NCBI GenBank assembly: GCA_009103225.1
Contig: RHPI01000249.1
Coordinates: 310,006 to 374,005 of the forward strand
Direction of reading: 5' to 3'
DNA from: Chlorokybus atmophyticus
Taxonomy: Eukaryota; Streptophyta; Chlorokybophyceae; Chlorokybales; Chlorokybaceae
Length of the DNA stretch: 64,000 nucleotides
Shown: piece by piece, positions 1-11,718 of the stretch
How the letters are laid out: each line of letters opens with the position of its first letter
Numbering within the stretch: position 1 is the first letter of the stretch
Position numbers and translations under genes: made by a program
Notes under the pieces: model-generated
The model's input: only the letters and a program-made list of their open reading frames with translations
What the model was told of the DNA's origin: nothing
Database searches by the model: none

Positions 1-2
1 AA

Positions 3-727
3 GAAATGCTTCGCCACTATGTGGCTCCTAACCATGCTGATTGGGACAGGTACTTGCCAATGGCAGAGTTCGCTGTGAACAATGCGTGGCAGAAAAGTGT
101 AAAGGAAACCCCATTTTTCTTGAATTATGGGATTCGCCGAACACACCAGCGTCATTGCGTGTACCTCGCAATGCCCTAACTGTACTAGCGGCAAAGAAAT
201 TTGCCACTGATATGCAAGAAAATTTGGCTTAAGCCAAGCTATGTCTGTAAGAAGCACAGGACAGGCAAAAAGCTTATGCTGATACACATTGAAGAATGGC
301 CACTTTCGATGTCGGCAATAAAGTTTTGCCTAACGCAAAGAACATGACCCTCAAAGGTACGTGTGCTTGCAAGCTGCTGCCCCGATGGTTAGGTCCTTTC
401 TCTGTCACTGATGGAGTTGGTACGCACGCTTATCGACTGCCCCCAAGTGTGCGTATACACAACGTGTTCCACGTGAACTTGTTGAAACCATACCGCTCAT
501 ACGGTAGAACACAGCCTCCACCACCACCGGTTGAGGTGGACAGCGAGCTCGAATACGAGGTGGAAACCATTTTGGCCCATAAGCTGAATACTCAGGGACG
601 CGCAACCCGCTATTTAGTGAAATGGAAAGGGTATGGCCCGGAACATAACAGTTGGGAGCCCGACAGGCATCTTGCGCACTGCCGCGAGTTGCTTCGAGCT
701 GACTGGGACACACGTCCCGACCCGTGA
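3..727 (+). mobile_element. Ty3/gypsy chromovirus: end of integrase plus chromodomain (decayed)
   Basis: The first 180 bases (frame 3) read as the end of a gypsy integrase core, with the motifs PMAEFAVNNAWQ and ETPFFLNYG. The frame shifts near base 180 and continues in frame 2 (KFATDMQENLA). Three in-frame stops follow (near 232, 250 and 290), then the integrase C-terminal region with KLLPRWLGPF and FHVNLLKPYR. A chromodomain comes last (about 545-690), with its aromatic and basic core RYLVKWKGYGPEHNSWEP. In the family the integrase inserts the cDNA and the chromodomain steers insertion to modified chromatin. The frameshift and stops show a dead copy. The element is cut by the window edge, so its 5' part is not visible. 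Confidence 0.9.
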
Positions 728-871
728 AACTGTGGGCTTGGTTGATGACAGACTGGCAATGCAGTTTCATTACCACCTTGTCATTTCCTGCTATCTTACT
801 AGTTACAATTACTTGAAATCAAGCCTGATCAACTTGAGTTCAACGAGGACGTTGAAAACCCAAGTGGGGAA

Positions 872-1250
872 TGTAACGGGAGCAATAATATTAGGGGTAT
901 TATTGCTACCAAAATAACACATTTTGTATGAATAAGTATCTAAATATGCTTATTTAAACCTCTTTTCTACGGTTCCTCGCTTATTAAAGGCTATGATGCT
1001 TTATCATAGCTTAAATAATTCCCAATGAGTGTAGAGCCGCTTACTCAAGCCTATTTAGTGTCAGATTTGATAAAATGTGATCACTATCTCGTTAGGTACC
1101 TTACGATAGGTATCTTTCGATAGGCACCTTATTGATAGGTACTTTATCTGAGCTGTGATTGGCTCACGCAAGATTTCCTAACTACCTATCGGTAGGGTCG
1201 ATATTCAGTTGTGAGTTAATTATCGAGAGGTGTATATTTGTTATACTCTT
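872..1250 (+). mobile_element. candidate 3' LTR of the first gypsy element
   Basis: About 145 bases after the chromodomain stop, a purine-rich stretch (AAGTGGGGAA) is followed by TGTAACGGG, the expected arrangement of a polypurine tract and the 5' end of an LTR. A 10-bp perfect inverted repeat (881-890 with 898-907) sits at the very start. The 3' end is not defined: no second LTR copy is in the window, so the end given is a guess. Confidence 0.35.
1090..1145. repeat. 14-bp minisatellite, 4 units
   Basis: Four consecutive 14-base units of the type CGATAGGTACCTTA start at 1090, 1104, 1118 and 1132, differing at a few positions. The repeat lies inside the candidate LTR of the first gypsy element. 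Confidence 0.7.
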
Positions 1251-1439
1251 AATATAAAACGTCACATCAAACCGATGTGACCTCGCTTTTAGTTCTCTGC
1301 TCAGTGGCGGCCACGCCGCTGAAAGGCTTGTCATACGCGGTGTGGGTGTTGGGGTAGAGGATTGAAGGGGCATCACCGGCGACAGTGGTGCTGTTACATC
1401 GAGGCCGTGTTTGGCAAGCGGTTTTAAAATTACAATAAA

Positions 1440-1580
1440 AGATTTTGGACCGAATATCTTGTCAAGTGGCTTGGTTATGGCGAGGAGCGTAACACCTGGG
1501 AGCCAATATCTAACTTGACAAACTGTGATGTCAAGTTGGGCAAGTTTGAGAGTGAACTCAAATCCACAGGTGCCACTTGA
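1440..1580 (+). pseudogene. second gypsy chromodomain remnant
   Basis: Frame 3 encodes a second chromodomain, YLVKWLGYGEERNTWEP, followed by SNLTNC and a stop at 1578-1580. It differs clearly from the chromodomain at 545-690, so it belongs to a different chromovirus family rather than being a duplicate. The upstream integrase part is not readable. It is followed at 1817 by another polypurine/LTR-like junction, which fits a second element truncated at its 5' side. Confidence 0.8.
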
Positions 1581-1816
1581 GAGCATGTGCTCGGTTGCAA
1601 CACATTCATGTGCAACTTTCTCTTCTTATGTGACATGCCAATAAGCGCGCACTGGTACCTAATACCAGAGTTGGTTGTCACTCCCGCGACTTGCATTTTG
1701 TTTTAAGCGTGGTGTGCGGTAATTCAGTAGGGCTGGCCACCCTAGCTGGCAATTATTGTGCGGGACACAAGCCCCATTCTTTGCAACATGGAAGTTGCAA
1801 TGCAAGTGGGGAGGAA

Positions 1817-2750
1817 TGTCACGCCCAAAGGGCTGGCGAAAGTCACTCTAAGTTCCCTACTTATGTGGTAAGTAAGAGGGACCAAGTGAGGATTCCGCAT
1901 GCCATGGTGTGTAGCACTTGGCATGTGTGCTTATGCGGTCAGTCCTTGTCTACTTAGTAGCTAGGGCTATGTAGCTGCACAAGGCACTGTATATTAGGGC
2001 TGTTCGGTGTCATATGCTCTGCATGACTTGTGGAGTGCCAGTGCAGTGACACTGGGGCAGCGTATGTGCTGCAAGTGGCAAATCACAGGTCAATCATGCG
2101 ATTTGCCAGTATGATATGTTTGAACAAGCACAGGCCGGATTTTGGCATTTTGCAAATACTTGTCATATGTTTGACAATCTCGAGGTATGATAATCCCGTG
2201 GTTGATGTCCTGTGATGGGACAGGTCCTATGTGAACACAGTCAGCATTTGCTGGAAGGTCAGCACACAGTGACAAGGCCTTGGACCTTGGAAATGCTGTG
2301 TGCCAGGTCGGGAGAGCGGCAACTGGTATAAAAGCTCAGTTGCTACCTTGAGTAGGGATCAGAGTGTGTTCACCATTGAAGGGCCACTTGTGTGTGGGGT
2401 GCCTGGTTGTAGCTGTTGAAGGGGCTCTCCCCCTCATCTCTTATGGGGTGTGTGTGTGGCGTCTGTGGGTGGCACTTGTGTGTGTGGGAGCTGTTGGAGG
2501 GCTGGTCATCCTCTCCTACCAACTCTAGTGCTGTGTCTTCCCTCCACGAGGTGCTGCACCAGGGTGTGTTGTGCATAAGTCTTTTGTGCTTGTGCGCAAG
2601 TTGGTGAGGCTCACTAGCAAGTAAGTGAGTGGTATTGTTACAATGTGGGCATGTGCGCATGTGAGGCTACTCACACTTGTACCCTTAAATAAAGGGTAAA
2701 AGATTTTTCATCTGATTCCTTGTATATAGGTGATCCCAACTTAAAAAGCT
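1817..2750 (+). mobile_element. candidate 3' LTR of the second gypsy element
   Basis: The sequence AAGTGGGGAGGAA followed by TGTCACGCCC at 1817 looks like a polypurine tract and LTR start. Inside are a TATA-box-like TATAAAAG at 2327 and an AATAAA at 2688, spaced as promoter and polyadenylation signals of an LTR would be. The 3' boundary is uncertain because no partner LTR is present. Confidence 0.5.
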
Positions 2751-2850
2751 TTTCCACTTATCATGTGTTGTAAGTCGATGTGCTTGTACATAAGTGTGGA
2801 AGCCAAGATAGAAACGTTCTAACCGTGGTTTACGCATATGTACTCCTAAG

Positions 2851-2972
2851 TCATGCAATAATGCTATGTAGCATTATTGCATGAGTCACTTACAACCAAT
2901 GGCATGACAGTACAGCCACAACATGTACACTTACAATAAACTTGTACTATGAGTCACTTATAGTACAAGTTT
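2851..2972. repeat. two perfect hairpins side by side
   Basis: The first hairpin has 16-bp perfect arms (2851-2866 and 2869-2884) around a 2-base loop. The second has 13-bp perfect arms (2938-2950 and 2960-2972) around a 9-base loop. Both loops sit next to GAGTCACTTA-like sequence, which occurs after the first hairpin and inside the second. The function is unknown; they belong to the window-wide set of perfect inverted repeats. Confidence 0.9.
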
Positions 2973-3149
2973 CATATAAAGTGCAAGCACAAGGGTAAGC
3001 AAGCCAATCAACCGAAATTAACAAATACCATAGATTAAATGATGCATTACGATTGTATCATACTGCTTAGGCAATAATAAAGCACTTGCTGCTCAGGCAT
3101 GCTTGACAACGCATGTGAAGCATGCATTATCATGCGACCATCTGGCAAT

Positions 3150-4036
3150 GCCTTGACAAATCTGGCTGCATGCACAAGGGCACAATAGGTTTCCCTCGCG
3201 ATCAGGTGTTGTGCTCTCTTGCCGAGTCCTGCGTAGCTGACCTTTAAGATACATGTCAGTACCCTACTTTTGGCTGCAAACTCCCATCTCTTTCGAAAGA
3301 TTTACGAGAGCGGCATGGTGGAGACTGCTGAGCGCACAACACGGACAGCACCACTACATGTCACTATGTGCAATGATGGTGAGCATACACGAACAGTTTT
3401 TGTCAAAGCATTAGGCCTGCGGCCTGCTGTGGGCCAAACGTTGCTCTCCATATTGGCCTTGGAAAGTTGCATATCGATGCCACACTGCTGCATGCGCGTC
3501 ACCGCATTGATGTGGTCTGCATACCTGGCTTGTTGCATAGAGTCCAACAACCACGTGTGATTCTTGTTATCAGAGATAGTGGCATTCCAGCAGCTGCTGC
3601 ATTACATGTATACGCAAGGATGCGTGTCAACGGCCCACAAGGACGCAGCTCTTTCAACTGCTTGCTGATAAGTACGCAGTGGAATCTTGCGTGGAGCATT
3701 GTGCTCTGCAGCTGCAACCCAAGCCAATCAGCACGCACAGTGCAGATGAACAATTACCTGCCTGTCTGCAACTGCTGGACCTTCCAGAACACTTGTTGTC
3801 TCATGCCGCAGTTGCCAAGCTGCAGGTAATTGCAACACAGCCAGTCATATCTGTCACAAATGTGAGTGCATTCGGGCATCGCTTATATGAACAACTTGTA
3901 ACTCTCACTGTATGTTGATCTGCAGACTACGGCTATGACCTTGTCGGTGAAGTACTACAAGTCCATCAGCAAACTTCCCGTTTCTCGATGCGGCCTTGCA
4001 ATATCTTATCTCCCAGTGAGTTGCGATGTCAATATG

Positions 4037-4073
<37 letters not shown>

Positions 4074-5069
4074 TGTTAACCCAACATACTTGAAGGCTCC
4101 AAGGTCTGCGACCAAACATGTCAGCCTAGCATATAACTCAGTGCCTCTGCACTTTTGAACCCTTCAGGTTGTTTGATGGCTGGTGGAGAGCAAAGCACTA
4201 GCCGGAGATGAACAAGTGTTAGTGTTCTGTTTCGCATCTCTATGGTTAAGTTACACACGTTGCGGCTCGGACGGGCGCGTATCTGAGAATGCCAGGCATG
4301 TGTTTGCCAAACTGGTCGGCAGCAGCCGCTTCCCCCTGCTGTCCAAAATGTACGTAGAGCAAGTTGTCGCACACTCCGGCCTGATGCACGAGGCGGAGTC
4401 TCATGCTGCGCCAGTCGCCATCAAGAAGGAGTTGCTTGTTTGGAGTTCAGCGCTGGTTGGACACTCTCGTTTCCAGCAACGTGACTTGCAGCATGACTCT
4501 TGCAAGTGGAAGGTGGACAGGACTGGCACTGAACCGCAATCATATGAGTTACCATCCCGCATCATTCAAGGTGGCCTCTGATGAGCATATACTGCGCAGC
4601 GCTGGTTGTTACTGTCTAATTTTGTGCACATTGGCCTTTAACGCAGCTAAAGCCATGTAGAGTTGTGCAGGGTTCCTTGTCAGTTTTGAAGTCAGCATCA
4701 ACATCGGCAATAGCAGTCAATCCATAGTTGATGTAAAGGTGGTAGTTAGCCCTCCCCCCCCCACTTGTTGACATGTCTCGACACACTGGCTGGTGGTTGG
4801 TGACAGTTTCCTCGCGATCCTTCTGCAATCGTGGCTCAACTTGGACGTGTTGGACAGCACTATCAGCCTCTCGTATGAACAGACCGCAAACAATGGCGAA
4901 GATCTACGGGTGGTTACCGCGTGACACTGCAAGGCACATCCGGTTTCAAGCAGATGTTCGCATGGAACACCACACAGGATGGATTGATACACGTAATAGA
5001 TCGCCAGTTCAGGTTTTCTTCAACCCAAGTGGCGAGCGTGGCGTCGATGATGACAGCGATGACGAGTAG
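3150..5069 (+). pseudogene. BTB-BACK protein gene, copy A (damaged)
   Basis: This copy aligns with the three other BTB copies in the window (12.7-14.3, 23.5-26.3 and 29.4-31.5 kb). The BTB middle exon ends at 3378 before a GTGAGC donor (LFRKIYESGMVETAERT). The BTB C-terminal exon is at about 3590-3827 (DKYAVESCVEHCALQLQP, LDLPEHLLSHAAVAKLQ, then a GTAATT donor). The BACK exon is at 4183-4581 (KALAGDEQVL, RFPLLSKMYVEQVVAHS). A C-terminal part at about 4670-5069 ends in DDDSDDE and TAG. BTB-BACK proteins are usually cullin-3 adaptors or scaffolds. Damage: the frame slips by one base between YTQGC and DKYAVE (about 3620-3670), and a run of nine C near 4750 breaks the frame before the C-terminal domain. 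The first BTB exon was not found. The C-terminal domain is not recognised. Confidence 0.75.
4041..4072. repeat. (GT)n microsatellite
   Basis: About sixteen uninterrupted GT units lie in an intron of BTB copy A. Confidence 0.95.
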
Positions 5070-6560
5070 CTGGCGATGGTGTTCAAAGTGTGTAAGTGGT
5101 GACAATAGCGACATGCTATAGACTTACATGCATACATGAACTGAACCTTCCTTGCCAGTGTTAAGTACGAGGTAGTTGTTACCACTGTACACGCTGAGCG
5201 TTATGTGCAAGTATAGTGCGTCGTTCGCTCACATTAGTCTGCAAATATATCAAAAGGAAGACCTTGCTAAGCGAGTTCTCACCTAACATACTTCGTGTTA
5301 TGTGCCACAGTACATGTTACTGACATGTGCATTGAGGTGTGCTGTTGCAACTCATGTAAGCAAGTACCCATTCCACAATTTGCAATAGCATTGCCTTTGA
5401 CAGACTCTAGATCGCGAGTATTCAAGCATTTGGGCTGATTAATATGGTGCTCAAAACCTAACCTGGTTGGCGCCCGTGCCTTGCATCCAGTCTGTGTAAG
5501 TAAATCAAGCGCAGACAATAGACAAGTGCTTGAAATGAGTCGTGTCTACACGAAGCTGAGGAAAGCCAGTGCCCACCTCCCCTCCCCCCTTCCCACCCCT
5601 CTCACACACATTGTGAAGAATAGCCGAGACACTGAGCAACAAGGCCCCAGCCCGCACACCAGCAAGCTGCACAATCAACCAGCAAGCACTGTTGACGTTA
5701 GCCGTACACGGGTATTACGGGTAAAACGAGTCATGTTGGAGGCTGCGTGTGCGCATGTGCACTGTGGGAGACGAAAGGCTGACATGCTCGGTGTGTGTGC
5801 AGCTATTGGCTGTGTGACTGGCATGCATACATCACACACACAGAGCAGGGGAGGTGGGTTGTTTGTAGTGCTAGTAGTAAGCTAGGCAAACTGTAGCATG
5901 ATGGTCATTAGCCCGGTGGTCGTATATGTTACCATAGATGGTTTAAGCATGGCAATGGTGGCATGGTGGAGCTGTCCACAGCATGTGTGTAGCGCCTCTT
6001 GCACACGCCACGCACGGTGAACTGCTGGTGTAGAGTAACAGCATGAGATGCCATGTGCTGAGTGCTGCATGTTGTGCTGGTAGTGTGTATGTTGCACACC
6101 TTGCATGCTGCTAATGTAGCATGCGATCTCCTATACGCACGCACGCACGCACACACACACACGCGCATGCATGCATGCACGAGGTACGCATGGGGAGCAG
6201 GCTGGTGGTAGTGAAGCTAGCCCATACCACAGCATCCACACACACAAGCCCCACCCCACGCCATGACCTACTGTACAATCACAGCATGCAGCACTGAGCT
6301 AGTACCAGCGCTTATGCTATGCGCGTCAGCATTGCACGCAGTTCCGCACTGCTAACGTTGACAATGCAGCCCTTGCGTATGGTCGTGCAAGGGGCGCAGC
6401 AACCGAAGAGGGCCAATGATGAGGAGGAGGAGGAGGAGGAGGGTGGCGGAGGGACGGAGGGAGAGGAGGGGGAGTGTCAGTCTGCTAGTGTAATGCTGTG
6501 ACGTGACCATGAACGTTACCTGACTGTTTGGCGCCTTGTGTACACGTACATGTAATTACG
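5070..6560. other. spacer without recognised gene
   Basis: No conserved protein was seen here. The stretch contains C/T-rich sequence near 5580, short CA and GCAC repeats at 6130-6180, and a GA-rich tract at 6420-6470 that produces a glutamate run in one frame. These are low-complexity sequences. Confidence 0.6.
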
Positions 6561-6582
6561 CATGCATTGTCTTGCATGCCTG

Positions 6583-6710
6583 TTAGCTAGCGGTTACGCC
6601 ACACTTGCAGAAGGAGTGCGAGGAGACTGTCACCAACCACCAGCCAGTGTATCGAGACATGTCAACCAATGGCGGAGGCCTAACCACCACCTTCACCAAG
6701 TCCTGCCCCG
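6583..6710 (-). pseudogene. orphan C-terminal exon of a BTB-BACK gene
   Basis: The minus strand encodes VVVRPPPLVDMSRYTGWWL followed by VTVSSHSF. This matches the C-terminal domain of BTB copies A (about 4735-4815) and C (about 23,680-23,790). No BTB or BACK exon is next to it. It lies on the same strand as copy B, on the far side of the LINE at 7.0-12.6 kb, so it is probably the C-terminal end of copy B separated by the LINE. The frame then reaches a stop rather than continuing into the acidic tail. Confidence 0.65.
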
Positions 6711-8631
6711 AGCACCAAGGCCACGCTTGCTGGGGCGTCCACCGGAGGCCCTCTTCCAACAGCTGAGTGCCTTGACGCAGTTGTTGCTGGTTGCCTGGAT
6801 GCATCAGCTTTCTAACCCACTATGCACGACGAACCAGACTGCTTGTCCATCGCCGTAGACGGCCCCTTGTTTGCAAAATGGTAGTCAGTACTCAGTTTCC
6901 GTGCACTAGTCTTTTCATTCCCGTTCACACGAGCGCTTGAGTCAGCTACGAGTGTTAGGCTTGCGTGGCTACAGCTAGTGTGCACAGACAGCGAGGCTAC
7001 CGATGTTGCTTGCTGCACATCCTGTAGCAAGGACGGGAGATGTGCAATGCATCTTTGCATCCGCAGCATGTGCTACACAAGTGCTTGCAAGCACTCAACG
7101 CTACTTGCTCCGGCTGTGTGGAGGCCAGCGAGTCCGTGTTCAGCGGTGGGAGGAGGCATCCACGACGCTTGAGTGGATATCCTTCCTCGGCATGCGCCCG
7201 GAGTTGCTCCCATTCATGCGTGCAGCTACTCACCGCTTGGCAGGCTCGGACATGCTCTGCCGAACAGCCAGTCCGGCACTGCTCTGCCCTTCCAGACTTC
7301 CAGCACACGGTTCGCCTTTCACCCACACCCAGGTGCAGTCGTGCCAAAGAACGTGCATTCCGTGTGCCGAGGGAGGGGGGTTGGATCACATACACGGTGG
7401 ACGTGCTCACCTCCTCCTCCCCCCCGCTGTGCTTCTACTGTAAGCCCGGGCGCGGTGTCCGCACGCTCCAACCCGAGGCGCCAAGCAGCCTCCTGCTCAG
7501 CCTAAGGTCCCCCCCCCCTCGCATTGCCCCTCCTCTTGCTCAGGCAGATGGTGTACAAGCGGGGAGCCTGTCTCTCACCGCTGGCGACAGCGGCGCTTTC
7601 ACTGCTCCGGCTACGGTGCTATCAACGCATGGTCTCACAAACACGCAGGCTGCAGATGGCTAGCAGCAAGTCACGCGCAAACAGAAAGGGGTGGCAAGAC
7701 AGGAGGCTGGCTCATCCTCTACCCAAGTGCAGCAACCCCACCCCCCTACTGTTTGCTCCCCACCTGTTCAATCTCTCTCTCCAGCCACGCCTGCACACGC
7801 TCCCCGCTCGGAGTCGTGGTATGACATGGTGGAGGAGGACCAGCTGGCCGCGACGCAGCAGGACCCACCCCCCCTCGAGGCAGCGCCCCCCGCTCATGTA
7901 CTTTCAGACACGCTCGCCCCAATGCTCTCGCGCCTTGGCATAGACGTAGGGGAGGCGGACTTCGACACGGTGTGTGCAGTTCTAATGCTGGGCGCAGGCC
8001 TCACGGCGCAAGCTGGCCAGGCACAGCTGCTGCTGTCGGATGTCGACCAGATCTCTGGCCTAAGGGTGGAGGCGCTTCAACCCCCCCTGCCCAGACGGCC
8101 AGTTTTGGAGGAATGGCTGTGGGAGCGGCTGCATGCTCCTCTTCAGGCGCTGGGCTTCACCCCGGCCAGCGGCTCGGAGGCAATGTCGCTGCGCTCCATG
8201 CTATCCCATGCTTTTGCAGTTCGGGGCAACGGGCGTCGCCGCACTAAGCTCTACATCATGCTGGTCCTGCCGGCGGACGCATCTTCTCTATCTCTCCCGC
8301 TCACACCGTCTCAGCGTTGGGTGTCGCTGGATGAATGGGAGTCGGCACTGCAAGACAGGCAGGCAGCTGGCAGGACCGTCACTTCGGGCCTTACTTTCCA
8401 TGCTGCGTTTCATTCTTGGCGGTCCACCCTCCCGCAAACAGCCGAGACACCAAGCGAGCCTCCTCTGCACAGCTCTGCTGCATGCAGCTCGGTGGCCCGG
8501 CAGCTGTTTTCTCCGCCCAGACTTGCGAGCCCGGAGCAGCACCCGCGCAGGCCCTTGTCGCCTGCTCCTCACCCTGTGAAGGCGCGAGCGTCTTTCATAT
8601 CTCCGGAGAAGGCTCCCCCCCCCCCCCCCCC

Positions 8632-8739
8632 NNNNNNNNNNNNNNNNNNNNNNNNNNNNNNNNNNNNNNNNNNNNNNNNNNNNNNNNNNNNNNNNNNNNN
8701 NNNNNNNNNNNNNNNNNNNNNNNNNNNNNNNNNNNNNNN
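8632..8739. other. assembly gap (108 N)
   Basis: A run of N is flanked on both sides by long C runs that read as polyproline in ORF1 of the LINE. The gap probably hides a longer C-rich repeat that failed to sequence or assemble. Confidence 1.
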
Positions 8740-9414
8740 AGGCCCCCCCCCCCCCCCCCCGAGCGGTGCGCTCGGTGATGGTCGTCCTCCGTTGCCAGGA
8801 CGGGGAGTGGTGGTTAGGCCTGGGTCGGTGCCCTCAACCATCCCCCACCCCCTTCGCTTTAGCCAGCTCGGAGGAAGTTGCAGAGGAGCCCCATCTATGT
8901 CGCCTTGTGGCTCGGGATCTGCAGCTCCCAGAGGACTCTCCTTAGGAAGAATGGGAGGCCGCCACCAGTGTGTTGACGCTGCGCATGCAAGAGGAACAGA
9001 TACAGCGCTGCATGGTTTGGGTGCTAACGCTGCCGGGGCATGCACACGCCACCGGTGATGGCGAGGTGGTGTGGGCAAACGTTCGCAAACTCCCGTAGGC
9101 GGGAGACTTGCGGGAGACTTGGTGACGTGGAAGCAGGTGCGATGGAGGGCGCGTTCATTAACTACAGCAGCAACTGGAGGCTGTCAGGCGAACGCATGAG
9201 CCGCTCCCTTTTTGCTAGGGGCAGAGCAGACAGGGTGTCTGCCCCGCTGCTGACACTGGACTTTACTACACAACGGCATGACCCAACCCTCCGCACACAA
9301 GCTTAGCTGCAGGAGGCCGCGAGGGATTTCTACACGCAGTCGTACACCTCTTCGGCAGCAGAGGCTTCGGCTAAAGAGGCAGCGCAGGCAGAATGTGTCC
9401 GGCATGTTTCACCC

Positions 9415-11010
9415 GTGCTCCTCCTTGCAGACAGCGCCGACCTTGATGCACCTATCACGCAGGAAGAGCTGCTGGTTGCACTTCGCTCGATGGATGCGCA
9501 CAAAAGCCCTGACATCGACGGCTTCACTGCAGCTTTTTGGCTGCATATGTGGCCTGTGCTAGGCGCCGACTATGCAAAGTACTGTCAGCTGGTGCTGGAG
9601 CGCGGGCACATGGGCAACACAACGCACAGGTGTCATCGCCCTTCTGCATAAGAAAGGCTCTATCGGACTTGCGCAACACTTGGTGCCCCATCACGCTGCT
9701 CACGTTGCACTATAAGATCCTAGCCAAGTCCTTTGCTCTACGCCTCTCTCCCTTGCTCCCGGAAGTCCTGTCCGCGGAACAGACAGGGGTTCATCAAGCA
9801 CAGGTACATCTTGGACAACATCCTCACTGCACTCGACTTTATCTATTGGGCTGAAGCCTCCCATCAAAAGCTTGCTCTCCTGCTCTTGGACTGCGAGAAA
9901 GCTTTGATCAGATGGACTGGTCCTTCTTGGATAAAGTCCTTCACGCGTTAGGGTTCCGCCAAACCTTCAGAGGGTGGGTACGCACTCTTAACGATGGGGG
10001 TTCAACCTCGGTCATGGTGAATGGCTACCTCACGGAGGAGTTTTCTCTCCAACGCAGCGACAGCGCTGCCCAATGGCACCGGCCTTGTTCGTCACAGCCA
10101 CGGAGGCCCTCGGCGCCATGCTCCAGGCGAAACCGTCTTGTCAAGGGCTTGTGCTCCCCGGTAACAGCCACCCTAGCGAGGCATCCCCTGATGAGGTCAG
10201 GTACTTTGCCTTTGCGGACGACACGGCTGTGTTGCTGGAGGTCTCTCAACAAGCCTTCCTAGCTTTTTCTTTGGTAATGAGCACCTACTGCCTAGCTTCG
10301 GATTCCTAGCTCAGTCTTCACAAGTCCATCGGTCTGCTCCTGGGCTCAGTGCGCCCCCTCCCTGCTCTAGACTGGGGGGTGAAGTGGCTGCAGCCGGGGG
10401 AAGCCACCACGCCGCTGGGGATACCTGTGGGCATCTCTCTGCAGCAACCACAGCTGTTCGAAGCCGTCCTGGAAAAGTTGCACAAGCGCATGCACATGTG
10501 GGCAGGCCATTACTTGTCATTGATGGGCAGAGCTTTGGTTGCCAACCAAGCAATACTCGCCTGTTTACGGTACACATCAGCGGTGGCTTCTCCATCCCAT
10601 GCACTCATGCAGGACTTGCGCAGAGAGTGCATAGGCTTTTCCTGGAGGTCTCAACCCTCCCCAGGCCCAGCCTCCATTACGGTCCGAGGCAAGGTGCAAT
10701 GGCAGGTGTTGTGTCTCCCTAAGAGCCTAGGGGGCTTGGGGTTGCTTGACCCCTCGCTGCAGTCGCAAGCGCTTCTGGCGAAGTGGGCGGCGAGGTTGGT
10801 TGATCCCACCTGGACCCCTTGGAAAGTTCTTGGCATCTCAGACCCACTCTGCCAGCAGCTGGCAGAGTGGGTCTCAGATGCGCGTGAGCCCACGATGCAG
10901 TGGATGCCTCCAGCAGCGCTCCTCTCCACAGACCTACTAGTGCACAACCGTGTTGCACGTCACTTGCAGGCCATCTTCAAGGCGTGGAAAGCCGTGGCCC
11001 CTACACACCG
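9415..11010 (+). pseudogene. LINE reverse transcriptase
   Basis: Reverse transcriptase blocks appear in order, in shifting frames. They are APITQEELLVALRSMDAHKS (frame 1), then PITLLTLHYKILAKSFALRL (frame 3), then GFIKHRYILDNILTALDF (frame 1), then MDWSFLDKVLHALGF (frame 3), then MAPALFVTATEALGAML and the catalytic FADDTAVL (frame 2). The FADD box replaces the common YADD. The post-RT region (TPLGIPVG, LMGRALVANQAIL, LGGLGLLD) follows in frame 2 to 11,053. In the family the enzyme copies the element RNA at the nicked target site. The frameshifts show a dead copy. Confidence 0.9.
10834..10880. repeat. 47-bp hairpin, 23-bp arms, 1-nt spacer
   Basis: The arms 10834-10856 and 10858-10880 are reverse complements with one mismatch. 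The hairpin lies inside the post-RT coding region and is read through in frame (SDPLCQQLAEWVSD). Confidence 0.95.
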
Positions 11011-11019
11011 TCCCCCTCC

Positions 11020-11095
11020 CTCTACCTACGGGGAAACCCGGGTTTCCCCGTAGGTAGAGAGAGAAATGTTGGCGGAGGGCCCTCCGCCAACATTT
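11020..11095. repeat. two perfect zero-spacer palindromes in tandem
   Basis: Positions 11020-11059 form a perfect 40-bp palindrome (two 20-bp arms, no spacer). Positions 11064-11095 form a perfect 32-bp palindrome (two 16-bp arms, no spacer). The open frame that runs from 10,349 ends inside the first one. The LINE coding sequence resumes after 11,096 (FNAHIRLPDGKVLGVGEC), so both appear to be intrusions into the element. Confidence 0.95.
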
Positions 11096-11684
11096 ATTCT
11101 TCAACGCCCACATTCGTCTGCCAGATGGCAAAGTGTTGGGTGTGGGGGAGTGTAGGCAGTGGTTTTGCCGGTGGGCTCGGGAGGGATTTCACAGGGTTTG
11201 CGACTTATCTGACCCACTCCTCCGGCGCCCATACACACGGCCGAGGAGCTCTACTACTGGGCCCCGCACTCCACGCACCAGCGTCTGGACACACTGTGGG
11301 CAGCCATCCCGCAGACATGGCTTGCTCTCCTCCATGCAGGACCTGGCCTGCCGGCGGCGGGGGAATGGTGGGCTGCTCCAGCAGCGGACGGCGTCTTGAC
11401 TTCAGTGCTCCTGGTCTCGTCCGTGAGCGCTGCGCAGTGTCGGGGTAGTCTCTTCCCCCTCTCAGGTCGGCAGCACAACACCCTCTTGGCCGGGGAAGAG
11501 GAGGGCCAGCTCTTCCTCCAGGCTGCATGTCGCGTTCATATCCTCCCCACCCCTTAGCGCTGGCGGAGGGGTCCCGCTCCTTTCTCTCCGGCCTGGCAGG
11601 AGCTGCCTGCAGCTTCTCGCTACCACGCTTGGTATCTTGCGGGTGGCGCGGCCCTTGCCGACGTCCATTATGATCCTCAAGCGG

Positions 11685-11718
11685 CAGGCTGGTCTGCCGA
11701 GCTCGGCAGACCAGCCTG
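11685..11718. repeat. perfect 34-bp palindrome
   Basis: Two 17-bp arms with no spacer (11685-11701 and 11702-11718) lie between the reverse transcriptase part and the zf-RVT part of the LINE. Confidence 0.95.

Noticed and set aside
405-776. Minus-strand frame over the gypsy chromodomain
   Set aside because: It is the antisense shadow of a well-supported chromodomain.
6319-6501. Glutamate-rich small protein
   Set aside because: It is the translation of a GA-rich simple repeat, with no flanking exon or conserved part.
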